Shown here in pieces: positions 34,903 to 48,066 of a stretch of 64,000 bases of DNA (within the stretch, counting starts at the first letter, position 1; each line of letters starts with the position of its first letter). The stretch is taken from the NCBI GenBank assembly GCA_035235625.1, contig CP141146.1, positions 15,060,501 through 15,124,500 of the forward strand. Direction: 5' to 3'. The stretch comes from Saururus chinensis (Eukaryota; Streptophyta; Magnoliopsida; Piperales; Saururaceae). The translations under genes were made by a program, and so were the position numbers. The notes below the pieces were generated by a model. The model ran no database searches and had not been told where the DNA came from. It saw nothing but the letters and a program-made list of their open reading frames with translations.

Positions 34903-37900
34903 GAAAGAGCTGAGCCATTTCCATTTTGGGAATTGGCTGGGAGAGGCTAATTAAGGCCTAATTCCCCAATTAGGCCTGGATTAGAAGGAGATTAAGATAT
35001 GCTTTCTTTAATTAAGCCTAAATCCTAGGTTTTCTCTTAATCCGTTCTTAATCTATCATTTCTCCTTTGATTTGATTCATTTTCAAACATCAAAACTACT
35101 GATATGCTTCTTTACTCCAAACCCTACATCTAAAAATTTATTTTTTATGCTTAACAAACCCTAGATCTAATATTTTCATTAAGGTTTTCAATGTTAAATC
35201 GATTTTAATGGAGTTTAACTTAAACTCTGTCTTTGAAGGTTTTCAAGAAGGGTGACCATCAAATCCAAACCTAATCAAGTGATAAGGTAATGGGTCTTTG
35301 AAATCTCTGTTTTCCTAGGGTAAAAATCTCGATTTTGATTGTTTATTTGGAATTGATTTACTTGATTTAGTGCTTTAATGGTGAGATTAGTAAATGGTAA
35401 TTTCTTGTCCCGATTTCTTAGGGCTTTATCTTAGTATGAGGTAGATTAGCTTTCGGGAAGGTATGATGGAATTTTAATGGCATTTGAGTGGTTAGATGGA
35501 GATTTTAAGTTTCATCAATGGAGTTTCGGTTTGAAAATTTGAAATAAAGAAGAAGGTCGAATATGCCTTGTTGGCATTCGAACAGCCCTAAAGGGCATTC
35601 GAACGGAAACACTGTAATTTCGATATTTTCCCTGCTTAGCCGATCGAACGGCCCTGCAAGACGTTCGAACGGCTACATTGTAGAAATTGACTATTGTTTG
35701 TATGTGTATTTCGATGTCTCTACTATTAAATATCATTTTTATGTATATGTGGAGTGTTTTGGGCCAGGGTAAGCTACTGGAAGAGCATACTATTAATATT
35801 AGAAGTTGTGGTGTATATTTAAAGTTATGTGAAATGGCTTGTAATTGTATATATTTGTTGGAATTGCTATCTTGAAGATATGAGTAATTGATTCCTATGG
35901 TTTAAACATGTTTTCAGTAGAATTACAGCATGCTAATGGACTGATATGTCATTATAGGATGTGGTTAAATGATGGGTGAATGTTAGTGTTATGCTTAGAC
36001 TCAAGTATGAGGTGATTGAGCTTACATATGTTTAGCATGTGGTTATGTTTTGACTTGAGTTATGATTTTAATGATTCTTCTCCTATGATTTCTGCTGGAA
36101 TCCATAATTAGATGTTAATGCGCATGTGTAGTGTGATGGTGAGTTAATTACAAAGCATGTTGATATACATCGAGTGAGGTGCTTCTACCTTGTACACACA
36201 CATGTGGGTTTAATGATTATGATGAGGCTTGATATTATGATTATGAATGATGCATGAGGGGCTGATAAGAGCACTTATCATGAATTAGGATTCATGTGTG
36301 CCTTGCCCACATATGTACCATGTTGCATGCATCATGAAAATGGATTTCCAATTGAGGCTTTATCGAGATTAACCGAGTTTGATCGATTGGATGCAATGTG
36401 GTGAAATTGCATGCCGGATTAATCGGTCATTGGCTTAATCGAAACTTGGTTAGTCCGAAGGGACATGTTTTGATTTGAATTCCTGTGTGTGGAATATGTA
36501 AACTCCCCGGGTTGAGTCTAATTAAATAGAATTATGTAGGGACGAGTTGTATACTTGTCTTGTAGATTGAGATTATTATGATTATCTGAACCCTGAGAAT
36601 CTAACTGGTTTGTCCGAGTGCACCGGCTTACCAAGTATTGTTGTAATGTCCCTGAATTTTCTACGATTTTCTGTGATTTCCTGCTATTTTTCTGGTCATT
36701 TTCGGTGGGAAAATGTGACGCTTTGGCGTATTCATATTTATGAATTTTCCCCTGTATTTATACCTGTAGAGTTGGGTGTGAGGCTTAGTCGTAGGTTGCG
36801 GGCCTTGCTACGTGCTTATGGCGCGAATTTTGAAGCTACAACGCGTAACCGATGGGTAAATGCGTAATAGGGACGTAGAAGTAAAAATTGAAAAGATGAA
36901 TAGTAAAATCATGGCTTAAAAGCCAATCACAGTTCCAAAAACTTACAAAAGAAAAAAAATGATGTTTAGAGAGGAGAAGAGAAAACCCGAGCCCATTTCC
37001 GGTCGCTCCGTTCTCCCTTCTCCATAGTCGGATTCCGGCAGTTCTTGTCCAGATCTGCTTTGCCTCACCGCCACGAGTCCGTAGACACCGGCTATGACCG
37101 CCGCCACGGCCTCTTCGCTCCTCCATGAGGTATCGAACCTTTTTCGGGTTTTTCTCTCCTTTAATCCCGTTTTTGAGCTATGGGTGTACAATTTTGATGT
37201 CGTTTGCGGCCGCTCTCAACTAGACTTATGTTTAGTTGGCCGCTAGGAACCCATAGGCGTTAGCTAGAGCCGCCACCGTGCTTTCTGCGCTCCGCTGTGA
37301 GCTGCCGATCTTTTGGTCGGGTTTTGTTTACATTTTTCATCTCACTGTCCGTGAGATTTTTTGGACGTCGGTGGGTTTCCGGTTGTCGTCCGGCCACCGG
37401 TAGGACTCCGTCCAGCCTACCTCGACCCGGTGTTGGTAGGGGGTTGCCGTTCCCGACCCCGCTTCGCTCCTATGGTCTTGCTCTGCCCGATTAGACGCTT
37501 TGGGTGCGTCTCGAGTCGTTTCCATTGGCGAGCCGTGGGCCATTTGACCATCGTGGGCTCTACCCCGGCTCGGCGACAGTGAGGGTCAGCCCCACTTGAC
37601 CCGATTATACACTCCGCTCGGAATGGGCCGCTTGCCATTGCCCTATACCATGCGAGATGCACAACCGCCTGCACCATGGTGTTGGTTGTGGGTGGCGATC
37701 GGCGATGTCGCCGTTTTGATCGGCCACCACTTCCTGGCCCTTGCTCCGTTTCCCCTTTGTGGGCCTTGGGTCGCCATCGTCCGACCCATCTCCCCCTATA
37801 GTGGCACTGTTTGGCTGCATGTGCATGTGGCCACGCGTGCATTTTTGGGTTTAGGCGCCGTATTTGTGTCGCCTGACCATCGGTGGCTCTGCCACCGAGT

Positions 37901-38519
37901 GGAGTTGACGCATAGCCCTCCACCACCTCTTCTCTATCCTCGAGCGTCGCCCCATGCCCTCTGCCCTTATGTGAGCCTTTGTTGACCGAAATCGTCGCCG
38001 TTGGGTGCTGTCCACGGCCGATTTCGACGTCTTATGGCCGGCTGAGCACGTCTTAGCCACCGGCCCATCTTCAGTGAGTACACCATCGACTTCTAGTCAC
38101 ACCGCCACTTATGTTGGCACGACATTTCTCTCGGCCGCCCTTGTGTGCCGCCGTGGATCGCGGGTTTTGCCGCATTGATTTCTGACATCCCGTTTGGCCG
38201 TGACTAGTTCCGGCGCTTCCTAAAACCCTCGGGACGGCAGCTCTCTCAGCCATGCACCGGTTTTGACCGCCAACTCCGCTACCGACGCTGCCACCGTCGT
38301 GTGCTCGCCATCAAACATTATGATTACGAGGTAGGGGAGCTTTGAACTCGTAAATTCATGATAGCATGCTTTGAATGAGTAATAGCATGCTAGGATTGTA
38401 TGATTCCATGCTTTGGATGTTAAGTAACGATCTGATTGCATGATGTACGTGTAAGCACGATTGTATGGTATGTTGAAATGCATATGACATGCATGTTGGC
38501 TGTAAGTACGTTGGATGTA

Positions 38520-38765
38520 TGTATGTGCTAGTGATGGTTAGCGTGTTTGTTGGTAAGTTTCATACGTTGATTGAGTATGTGCTAGTGATGGCTAGCGTGC
38601 ATGTTGAAGTATGTATGAATGTGTGTGCATGTGCTAGTGATGACTAGCGTGTATGTTTGATGTATGCATGTGCTAGTGATGGCTAGCGTGCATGTTTAAA
38701 GTATGTATGAATGTGTGTGCATGTGCTAGTGATGACTAGCGTGTATGTTTGATGTATGCATGTTC
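38520..38765. repeat. Composite tandem repeat in LTR C2
   Basis: GTGCTAGTGATGRCTAGCGTG recurs five times, in a higher-order unit of about 91 bp made of a 52-bp and a 39-bp part. CTAGTGATGGCTAG is itself an imperfect palindrome. Confidence 0.75.
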
Positions 38766-40200
38766 GTAAGTTACGTATGTATGACCGTATGTGTATGTTA
38801 TACGTATGTGGGAGACATACGTATGTATGATGGCTTTTTGCCTATGGTATGGATATGTGTAAGTGTATGTGGGCAGAGGTATGGGCGATGGACAGTAAGA
38901 GGTTGCAGAGGCTTTGTCTGAATTTGGATACGGTTGTGTAAGCGTATGACAGATGATAGAGGATAAGAGTATGACGGGCAAGGATTAGAATGGATCGGTT
39001 TGGGTTGGATTGTATGTTGGGCGATTGTAAGAGTGTTCATAATTGTACAAGCATAACGTACAAATTATGAAGTGAAAAGTAAGCTCAATAAGTGAGGTAT
39101 AAGTAAGAGGGTGATAACTGGGGTTGGCTCTGAGGAGCTCAGTTTGTTGATGTCAGTGTAAGATGATTTGGCCATAAGAGGGATGGCGAAGGATGTAAGA
39201 CTGTAAGATTTTGGTGTACGATGTGTTGTGATCATGATGTGGACGGGTTAAGCGAAGTCTGCTGCCCTGATGAACTAGGGTTTCGATCGGGCTCAGCTTT
39301 GGTTTGATCAGTTGAGGACTGTGAGTTTGTGTGGCATAATTGTACCGCATAATGTACTTAATTCAAACTTGAATTATAAGCACAGCTAATGATAGCGTTG
39401 TGAGTTTGAGACCTGAGGGTTCGACGGATTAAGTTTCGTGTTTGAGCTAGCCGATAATGAGTCGGCTAAGCATTTATCATGTCTTGCCATGGTGGTTATC
39501 CAGCGGGATGTTGTCTGTGTGCTATGTAGAGCACCGGACGTCTTTTGCTCTGTTGAGAGCGACGTATGTTTCCGTTTTGGTCTGTGTGCTGTGTAAGCCC
39601 AGACGTTTGATGCTCTGTTGAGAGCGTTGTATGATTCCGCCCAAGAGTGGCACTGTATGTTTCTGCCCAAGAGTGGCAATGGCACTATAAGACCCATTAT
39701 GGTGGGCAATTGTATGGCACTATAAGACCCCTTATGTGTGGGCAATTGTATGACCCCTTATGTGTGGGTGTATGTTTGCGCGCTCAGGTAAGTAGTATCA
39801 TGGACCTACTCTTACCTGTTTGATCCTGTGCCCCATGAGCACTGGTGTGCCTTACCTTCGGAAAAGTCCATGGCGTCTAGTCACTCCCCGGAGGTTAAGG
39901 TGTTGCCCTAGTGGCATTCTTTTCCTTTTCGACGCTGAAGCTTATTAGTTGTAATGAGCTTCAGTGGTCGTTGATATGTGTACGATTATGAGTTTGAGTA
40001 CGACTATATGAGTATGAGTACGACTGTAAGCGTATGAGTATGAGTACGACTGTAAGCTTATGAGTATGAGTATGACCGTATGAGTATGAGCACGACTGTA
40101 AGAGTGTGTGTTTGAGTACGATTGTAAGAGTAAGACTGTAAGCGTATGAATCTGAGCAGGACTGTAAGTGTAAGTTTCTGAGTAAGACAGTAAGTGTAAG

Positions 40201-40332
40201 ATGTGCGAGTAAGGTCGCACGAGTAAGTGTAAGATGTGCGAGTAAGGTCGCACGAGTAAGTGTAAGATGTGCGAGTAAGGTCGCACGAGTAAGTGTAAGA
40301 TGTGCAAGTAAGGTCGCATGAGTGAGCATATG
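40201..40332. repeat. 33-bp tandem repeat in LTR C2, four units
   Basis: Units start at 40201, 40234, 40267 and 40300 and contain GTGCGAGTAAGGTCGCACGA, whose GTGCGA and TCGCAC halves are inverted. The surrounding 39980-40380 region is a looser array of TAAG/TATGAGTA words. The minus-strand ORFs with an 11-residue repeat are artefacts of the period. Confidence 0.85.
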
Positions 40333-41381
40333 ATTGTACAAGTAAGGTCGTACAAGTATGTGTATGTTGTATGAGTATGCATACGATGGTACGAGTAAGT
40401 TTGTAAGACCCTAGATAAGGGTGTTCGTGTAAGTTTTATTTGATGGTGCATCTAGTATGACTTTGGCACGATGGTGCATTTAGTATGTCTTTGGCACGAT
40501 AGTGCATTTGGTATGATTGCATGCGTATGAGCATGATATTGATATGCTTCTGCTTCATGTTTGAGTTGCATGAACGCATGTATTTATGGACTTATTGAGT
40601 TCACTATTTGGGATTTCCCCTACTGGGTATTTTCCTACTGAGTATGAAAATACTCACCCTACCATTTTTAGCCCCGTTGTTCGGGAGGCATTTGCAGGTT
40701 TGTGCAGAGAGCTCCTGGAGATGGATGCTCATTTCAGCGGTGGATTGATTCCCGTTGACTCAGGTATATGCTTGACTCACAGCGAGTTTATTTGTGCCAC
40801 GATGTGATGTATTGGGTGAGACAAACGTTAAGATGTTTATTCTGAACTTTCATTTGGATTAGTCGGTGGACTGTTATGGGACTTGCACTCAGGGATGCCT
40901 GGGAGTGATTTGTATTTTAAAGTCTATGATCATAGCAATTTAGTCGTACGTGTGTTTTCGAGTAGCACCTGAGGATTTTTGATTTGGCAGTACGATGTTT
41001 GACCGTATGATGTTTTAAATTATAAACTGTTTATACGGGTTTTGATTTCGTCATTTTTACTCCGATTCAAAAGCAAAAAAATTTCGTGCATTTTGAGGAA
41101 AACGTATGAAAAACCCCGAGCATTACAATTGTTGCCTGGGACTTTGGTCTTGACTAGCAGGGTTGCCCGGGAATGTAGGCTTGATGGGCAGGAGTTGCTC
41201 GAAGGCATTGGCCTTGAGGAGAAGGAGTTGCTCGAAGGCTTTGACATTGAGGAGCATGTCTATTTGATAAGTGTTTGCTCGAGGGCTTTAGCCTTGAAGA
41301 GCAGGTTTATTCTCTGTGTATGGACTTGCATGTTAGACTAGTGTGTGTTGAGACACTTATACATGCCTGATGAATGAGAAT

Positions 41382-41609
41382 GTTGATGCATGATCTGAAA
41401 TGTATGTTAGAGATACATCTCATGCAGGTTTGTATGATGTTGATGCATGATCTGAAATATATGTTAGAGATACATCTCATGCTAGTTTATATGATGTTGA
41501 TGCATGATCTGAAATGTATGTTAGAGATACATCTCATGCAAATTTATATAATGTTGATGCATGATCTGAAATGTATGTTAGAGATACATCTCATGCAGGT
41601 TTATATGAT
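41382..41609. repeat. 57-bp tandem repeat in LTR A4, four units
   Basis: Four 57-bp units beginning GTTGATGCATGATCTG, with only a few differences between them. They encode a 19-residue periodic frame that is not a gene. Confidence 0.9.
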
Positions 41610-42331
41610 GCTGAATTGCATGATTTGAATGTTTAGTAGAGACACTTCTCATGCGGTATAGGTGATATTCTAAATAGTCTGAATTGTGCAATTTAGACAC
41701 TAATATGCAGGTTTAGTAGATATGTATGTGTGATCAGAAAATGATATATATCTTGTCAATCATTGATCTGAATTGTTATATTACTATGTTGTAGTGTTTC
41801 TGATAATTATAGTTATGTTAAAAACCATTGCTGAGTTTGTTAAACTCACCCCTCTTTCTTGAACTTTTGCTTTGGGGCTGTGTGGCGTGACACACAGATG
41901 GACATGATACTCTCTATGAGGAAAGGTCGGAGATGACTTGGGAGTAGACGTGGAGACCTCTTATGTGGCTTGTTCCTTTGTTTTGCTATTATGTTAGAAC
42001 CTATGTGTGTAGTTCTCATTTTGGATTTGTGCTACATTATTATTTTGGATTGTTTGAGACTTATTTTGGAGCCTAGAGTGGGCTATGGATTAAGCTAGTA
42101 TGTGGGTTTGAGATTTTATTCTATTTTAGAGTTAAAGTAACTCTTTCAATCCTATTTATTTACTCTTGCACAAAGTGGTGAGTATACTCCGTAATTTTGT
42201 TAGATCGCCCATGATTAGGGCATAAGTCTTCCGCTAAATCGTTTTTCAATCTCCTTGTCGCCCCCGTGCGCTTGACCGGTCCCTGGACCGGGTTCTGCTC
42301 AGGTCGGGCAGTGCCGAGGCATGACAAGTCT

Positions 42332-42464
42332 ACTGGAGGGCAGTAGCAAATAGTGGAAAAATAGTACTTCGGCAGCCCAAAAATAAATTTAGAAGGTGAG
42401 AAAAACCGAAAAATAGACCGGTACCTAGTGGAGGAGCAAGGAGGACATGGGGGCAAACCTAGCC
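42332..42464 (-). mobile_element. Fragment of LTR C1 between A4 and B2
   Basis: It reads as the reverse complement of C2 near 37080-37220, including the GCTCCTCC and CGGTTTTTCTC stretches. It is C1 sequence left between two independent insertions. Confidence 0.7.
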
Positions 42465-45400
42465 TATCACGACCCAAATTTTTAAAAGCATTTTTAAATA
42501 GCACGAACAGTAAGTAGAGAGAAATTTTTTTTCTTAAATACGAAACAAATCATTCGATTAAATATCTAGATCATGATAACTGGGGTTCACAAATACAAAT
42601 ATTAAATCATATGATATTATTACACGTCTAAAAATTCATAAAGAACAACTCATCCATCTAAGTACAAGTCCGTCATCCGTCTGAAAAAAAATAACAAGTT
42701 GACTCTCACGCTAAAGGTGCACTTACTTACTGGAGTTGCAGAAACATAGAAACTTCTTGTGCTCGTCTGTCTTGGTCTCGCTTATCGTCACCTGAAGAAT
42801 CTGCAACCAACCAAACAAAGCAACCACAACAAAATCTCTCCGCCTTCATGTGAGAGCTTCCAAAGGACAAGAGGTTTAATTAATATTTTTTCGGATCGGG
42901 CCAACATCACCCGATGTTAGTTGCCTTCGTACTCATCAAACAACATCTCCAATGTTTCTAACAAGATCGGATTCAGACGTAGTTCTGCCTAGAAAATACT
43001 CTATCCTAAGAAGCATAGCATCACACATACAATGCTTAGGTATTTTCAATCAACCTACATTTTTAGTAAGTTCTTCAATCATTCTACTTGTCTAATTAAC
43101 AAGCAATATCAAACAATGTTATTAATTATCTCACATCCCTTGTTCGATAATTAATACTATCAAATTTGTAACTCAGAGATGACTCGCCCCTCTAGAAATC
43201 TCTAAACAAAGGACTCCAACCTTAGAGTAGATTACTTAACAGCAGCTTGACCCAAATCCCCGGGGCTCTCAATAGCCTGCCATGAATCTGGAGAAGAGGA
43301 TCTCAACTATGCTCATGGACACAGATTGGCAAGAAGCACAAGCCTTCCATGATGCCCATACAACTCCTCTTTTCGTACGTATTAAATAGTCCTAGGGAGA
43401 CCCGTGGTAAAGACCCTCTGGTCAATACCCAAACTGTCGTGGCGATGAAGAAGCATATCGCAATCTCCACCATCCCAACTCTGGGAGAAAATGTATCCAC
43501 AGAAGCCTCAGGTCCTTATGACCATTTACTCCCCCAAACATATGAAACTTAGACTAGATTATTTCAATTCAGTCAAGTATCCGCTCAACCATTTAGGTCT
43601 TCTTCACCTTGTGAATCAGCCCCAATAAATAGCACAATGACTCAGAGAACATCCCATAACCACCCTCGATTAATTAACCAAGGTAAACTTCTATGTCAGG
43701 GCCCCATTCACTCCATTAACTGGTCCCAACCCTAAAGAGGGTATTTTAGTCGTTATCTTGATTATGTGTTCTCCCCTCAATCCAATGACAACCAAAATCT
43801 CTTGATTAGTCTTTATTAACCTTAAGTTACTCATATAAATCAATGCATCAATAATAAATGCAAGCATCAGAATAAATAATATATATACTATGCAATCACA
43901 CAGGTGCATAAATAATAAACGGAGGGCCGTTGCACTCATTTGCAGGGCCATGGCTCATAGAATTCAAGCCTGAGAGTGTAATTAACTCTAACACATCGCA
44001 TGAGTTACGTATTTAATACTCAAGTTGATCGCTCTACTCGGTTGCAAACACGTGTAATCCACTACCCTAAACCTTGAGAATTAGGGTAATTCCCCTTGTT
44101 TCTCGTAACACTGTGACCTATCAAGGTCTTTGTGTCTCTTATTGGTCACACCCCTTCCTTTTGAAGCCATTTAACATCATTCTAGGGCACCCTAACGCTT
44201 GGTTGCTAGATTATTTGTTTCAACGAAAACAAAATATATGCCCCCTAAGGGCATTAGGGTAATTCTACCACTTAGGGTATGCTACCCTCCCTTGGGTCAT
44301 TTGGCCATCTCACTACTCTTCTATTTATTTTAAGTTATTAACCTTTCAAAAGGCTCCACTTTCCAACTAACTCACGCTTCCATTCACACGAATGTCAGCT
44401 GTTCACTCAAAGGGTATTTCTATCATTTGGTTTAAAGCCTTATTGACATCTGAAGGGTCCAAAATTGAACTCAAGCATACTACTTGACTTCATGGACTCA
44501 GTGTAATTTTCTTGGCGTGTTACGGGGTCGTGAACCCCTTGAACCGAAAATTAACCCTAGGGGCAAAATGGTTAATTACCTAATCACTGGGATTTTTGCT
44601 CACCAAAAGGTATGGCCTATAATTAGCTTACCCATTAAAATCTCATTGAGAATTTTCTCAATTATTAGATCAATTCATAGGTCCCTGAACCAGTGCCCCT
44701 AAATTGGGTAAGTGGTTTTTACACGATAATTTATCTACAAGAGGTAAAAGGGTCAATTTACAATCATTGGGATTTTCCCCAATCTAAAACTTGGTCAAGA
44801 CACTCGTCGCTATCTCAAAGTCCATTGGTAATTTTCTGGAATTTATTTTAACACTTATGGACCCTGAACCGGGCCCGGTTCAAAGGTGACCCCCTTTTAA
44901 AAAAAAACAGTTTGGGTCGAGCGGGTTGGGTGACCTAACCCAAATCCAGAGCCGACGACCCGAGCTGTGGGTTGTCTCTCCCGCAGCCGGACAGAGGTCA
45001 GTAGGCCTCTGGCCATGCCGCCCCTAACCGCCATGGCAGGGTGGGGCTGGGCTTCACCGGATCGCCGCCAAGCGGCGATCCCAACAGGCCTAGCCCCACA
45101 ATAGTCCGGTGGCCAGTCAGGCCATGGGCGACTCACCCTCCCTGTGGCCCTCCAGAGGCTAAGCCTCCGGTGGTGCCGCCCCTGGTGGTGCCGCCCCTGG
45201 TCACAGCATCAGGGCGGAGGGGTTGGGCCTCATTGGATCACTACCTGGCGGCGATTCTGATGAAGCTAGCCTCATCGCCGCCCGGCCGGGGCCAAAAGCT
45301 CCGCCCCTTTTTTATAAAACCTACTGTGATGACCCGGCGACAACCTATTTTATATTTTAATAATAAAATATCTCTAATTTCGATTCAAAATCCTACCTTG

Positions 45401-45899
45401 AAGGCCAAGTTGTCATCGATCCACCCTCGCCAACGTTCGCCGGAGTCTCACCAGAAAATTTCCTCATTTCCTTCACCGTCCATAGCCCCCCCTCCACAAA
45501 AGCCCTACTTATTTATTTTTATAGGCATAGGATTAGGGATTTCTAATCTCATTAAGAGTTGGGCTAATTAGGCTACTTAGGCCCTTTTTTTATTAGTTAC
45601 CGTCACAAAAATAATCGGGCCCTTAACGTGATTTAAACGGCACTTCGCGCGTCCAATTCGGGTAAACGGGTCTTGCACGATATGTTCAACTTCAAACGGT
45701 TGTATCTCCCTCATCCAAACTCTGATTTGTGCATTCTTGGTGGCATTTCGAAGCTCTTTCTATCTACTTTCCATAAATATAGGATTTAACTACCAATTCC
45801 ATCCAATGATTAAGTTATTCTAACGAGAAGATCAAGGGGTCCAACACCTTAATTTCCCGTGGTCGATTTCGGGTATTTAGAAAATTTTCGGACTTTACA
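42465..45899 (-). mobile_element. Solo LTR B2 nested in C1
   Basis: The plus strand reads TATCACGACCC...GGACTTTACA, with TAGCC at 42460-42464 and 45900-45904. On the minus strand it starts TGTAAAGTCCG and ends GGGTCGTGATA, the last dinucleotide changed from CA by one transition. Its terminal GACCCAAATTTTTAAAAGC resembles the corresponding end of B1, hence the shared family name, though the interiors differ. It is 3435 bp. The GC-rich ORF at 45041-45571 is read-through. No coding internal region. Confidence 0.82.
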
Positions 45900-46671
45900 T
45901 AGCCAGTACCAACAGACTCGTGGTGATAAGGTGAAGTGGATCTCGGTAAGAGCCGATGGAATCTGATGATGGAGGAGGCACAACGGAGGGACCGGAACTC
46001 GCTCAGGTTTCATACTGGGATCTAGACGTTCTGGAATGTGGAGCCATAACTTGTTCCATTATTATATATTTCTCTCTATTTTTTTCCTTTTATGTCCCCT
46101 TTACACGCTAACCTCATGTTTATGAGTTGTACCTCCATAATTCGTGTCGAAAGCATCACTACAACAAAACTAGGTATTAGCGACGCTTATATAAGCGTCA
46201 CAATACTTTGCGTCGCTAATATATGCTAATAACGACATATAACAAACCGTCGCAAAAAATACAACTATTAGCGATGCATAATATTAAGTGTCGCTAATAA
46301 TAGTCTATTAGCGACGCACAACTCCAAACGTCGTTAATACGTAATATTTTAGCGACGCTTATAAAAGCGTCGCTAATAGATATATATTTAATTTTTTTTT
46401 AAATAAATTTCAACACTATTAACGACGTATGCTTACAAACTTCGTTAATAGTTTCAACAATAGCGACATTTAAATATGAGTGTCGCTAATAATTCTAAAT
46501 TTTTTTAAAAAATAAAAAATAAGAACTAATAGCAACGTATATGCATATACGTCGCTACTTATCCTAGTAGCGACGCATAGTCATATGCGTCGCTACTACC
46601 TATTTTTATTAAAATTTTATTTTAATTTTTTTAAAATTTTATTATTTTTAAAAATAAAAAAAATTAAAATA

Positions 46672-46717
46672 AAATACTAATAGCGACGTATATAGTTATA
46701 CGTCGCTATTAGTATTT
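46672..46717. repeat. Representative CACTA subterminal palindrome
   Basis: Arms of about 21 bp with core TAGCGACGTATA pair around the loop TAGT. Similar tail-to-tail motif pairs occur throughout all CACTA copies here. Confidence 0.9.
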
Positions 46718-46789
46718 TTATTTAATTATTTTTTTATTTTTAAAATTAATTTTAAAAAATAAAAAATATTAAAAATTTAAAATTAGAGG

Positions 46790-47440
46790 AAAGATAGTGT
46801 GTAGGTAGATAGGAGAGGGAAGAGAGAGAGGGGAGGAAAGAGAGAGAGGAGAGGGAAGAGAGAGAGAGGAGGAAAGAGAGAGAGGAGAGGGAAGAGAGAG
46901 GGAGGGAGAGGGTGGAGAGAGAGAGAGAGAGGAGAGAGAAAGGGTGGAGAGAGAGGGGGAGGGAAGAGAGAGAGAGGGGAGGAAAGAGAGAGAGGAGAGG
47001 GAAGAGGGAGAGGGTGGAGAGAGAGAGGTAGGAGAGAGAGAGAGGAGAGGGGGAGGGAAGAGAGAGAGAGAGAGAGGGGAGGGAGAGAGAGAGAGAGAGG
47101 AGAGGGAAGAGGGAGAGAGGGGAGAGAGAGAGAGGAGAGGGGGAGGGAAGAGAGAGAGAGGGGAGAGAGAGAGGAGAGGAGAGAGAAATGGTGGAGAGAG
47201 ATCGAGGGGAGGGAAGAGAGAGAGGGGAGAGGGGGAGGGAAGAGATAGAGAGGGAGAGAGAGAGAGGGAGGGGAGAGAGAGAGAGAGAGGAGAGGAGAGG
47301 GGGGAGGAAGAGAGAGAGAGAGAGGGAGGAGAGAGAGGAGGGGGAAAGAGAGGAGAGGGAGAGAGACAGAGAGGGGAGGGAGGAGAGAGGAGGGACAGAG
47401 GAGAGGAGGGACAGAGGAGAGGGGGGAGAGAGAGAGAGTG
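46790..47440. repeat. Long GA-rich purine tract in CACTA 3
   Basis: About 650 bp of (GA)n, GAGGG and GGGAGG words with almost no pyrimidine on this strand. The arginine/glutamate-rich ORFs over it are artefacts. Confidence 0.9.
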
Positions 47441-48066
47441 ATTTTATATTGTTGGTTTTTTAAAAAAAAATAATTTTTTTTTAAAAATAAAAAAAATTAA
47501 TTTAAAATAAAATACTAATAGCGACATATAGGAATATACGTCGCTATTAGTACACGTATTAGAGATGTATATTATTAATAATATACGTCGCTAATACGTG
47601 TACTAATAGTGACGTATATTCCTATACATCGCTATTAGTATTTTAAATTAATTTTTTTTATTTTTAAAATTAATTTTAAAAAATAAAAAAATCTCAAAAA
47701 AATTAAAAAAAAATTTGAAGAGAGAGGGGGAGGGAAGAGAGAGAGGAGAGAGAAAGGGTGGAGAGAGAGGGGTTAGAGAGAGAGAGGGGTTAGAGATGAA
47801 GGAGATAGAGGGCAGAGAGAGGTTAGAGAGAGAGGAGAGAGAGGGGTTAGAGAGAGAGGAGATAGAGGGCAGAGAGAGAGAGATTAGAGAGAGGGGGTAG
47901 AGAGAGAAGGTAGAGAGAGAAGGTTAGAGAGAGGGGAAAGAGAGAGAAATTTGTTTTAGCGACAGATTTGAGTAAATGTCGCTAAAAGTATATATTTAGT
48001 GACATACGGTACTAGTGACCGTAGCTAATAATTAAAGTTTTTTTAAAAAAACCCAAACAATACCTA

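Larger units (their letters stand above)
36642..41127 (+). mobile_element. Solo LTR C2 nested in A4
   Basis: A 4486-bp insert with 7-bp inverted ends TGTAATG and CATTACA and the duplication ATTGT at 36637-36641 and 41128-41132. It is the uninterrupted reference copy of family C; C1 is its inverted, older relative. The middle (37000-38300) is GC-rich and produces long ORFs on both strands that are not conserved as protein in C1. The 3' part has several minisatellites (38520-38765, 39980-40380). No gag-pol, so a solo LTR. Confidence 0.88.
34474..42326 (+). mobile_element. Solo LTR A4 nested in C1
   Basis: It starts TGTAAGATCCC, ends GAGGCATGACA and is flanked by AGTCT (34469-34473 and 42327-42331). 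Without C2 it is about 3.36 kb. TATAAATA lies at offset 421. The paired TTCGAACG palindromes are at 35573-35675, and four 57-bp units lie at 41382-41609. After the C2 site a segment of about 200 bp (41133-41340) with CTTGA(G/T)GAG-type short repeats differs from A1 and A3. No internal coding region. Confidence 0.85.

Noticed and set aside
37417-37985. Long ORFs on both strands in LTR C2
   Set aside because: GC-rich LTR sequence; not conserved as protein in C1.
39945-40451. 168-codon repeat protein on the minus strand
   Set aside because: It comes from 33-bp and related tandem repeats inside solo LTR C2.
41374-41628. 84-codon protein with a 19-residue repeat
   Set aside because: It is the 57-bp LTR minisatellite read in frame; A1 has only one unit.
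45041-45571. 176-codon ORF
   Set aside because: It lies within solo LTR B2, is low-complexity proline-rich and has no family features.
46944-47441. 165-codon Arg/Glu/Gly-rich ORF
   Set aside because: It translates a GA microsatellite; every frame gives charged repeats.
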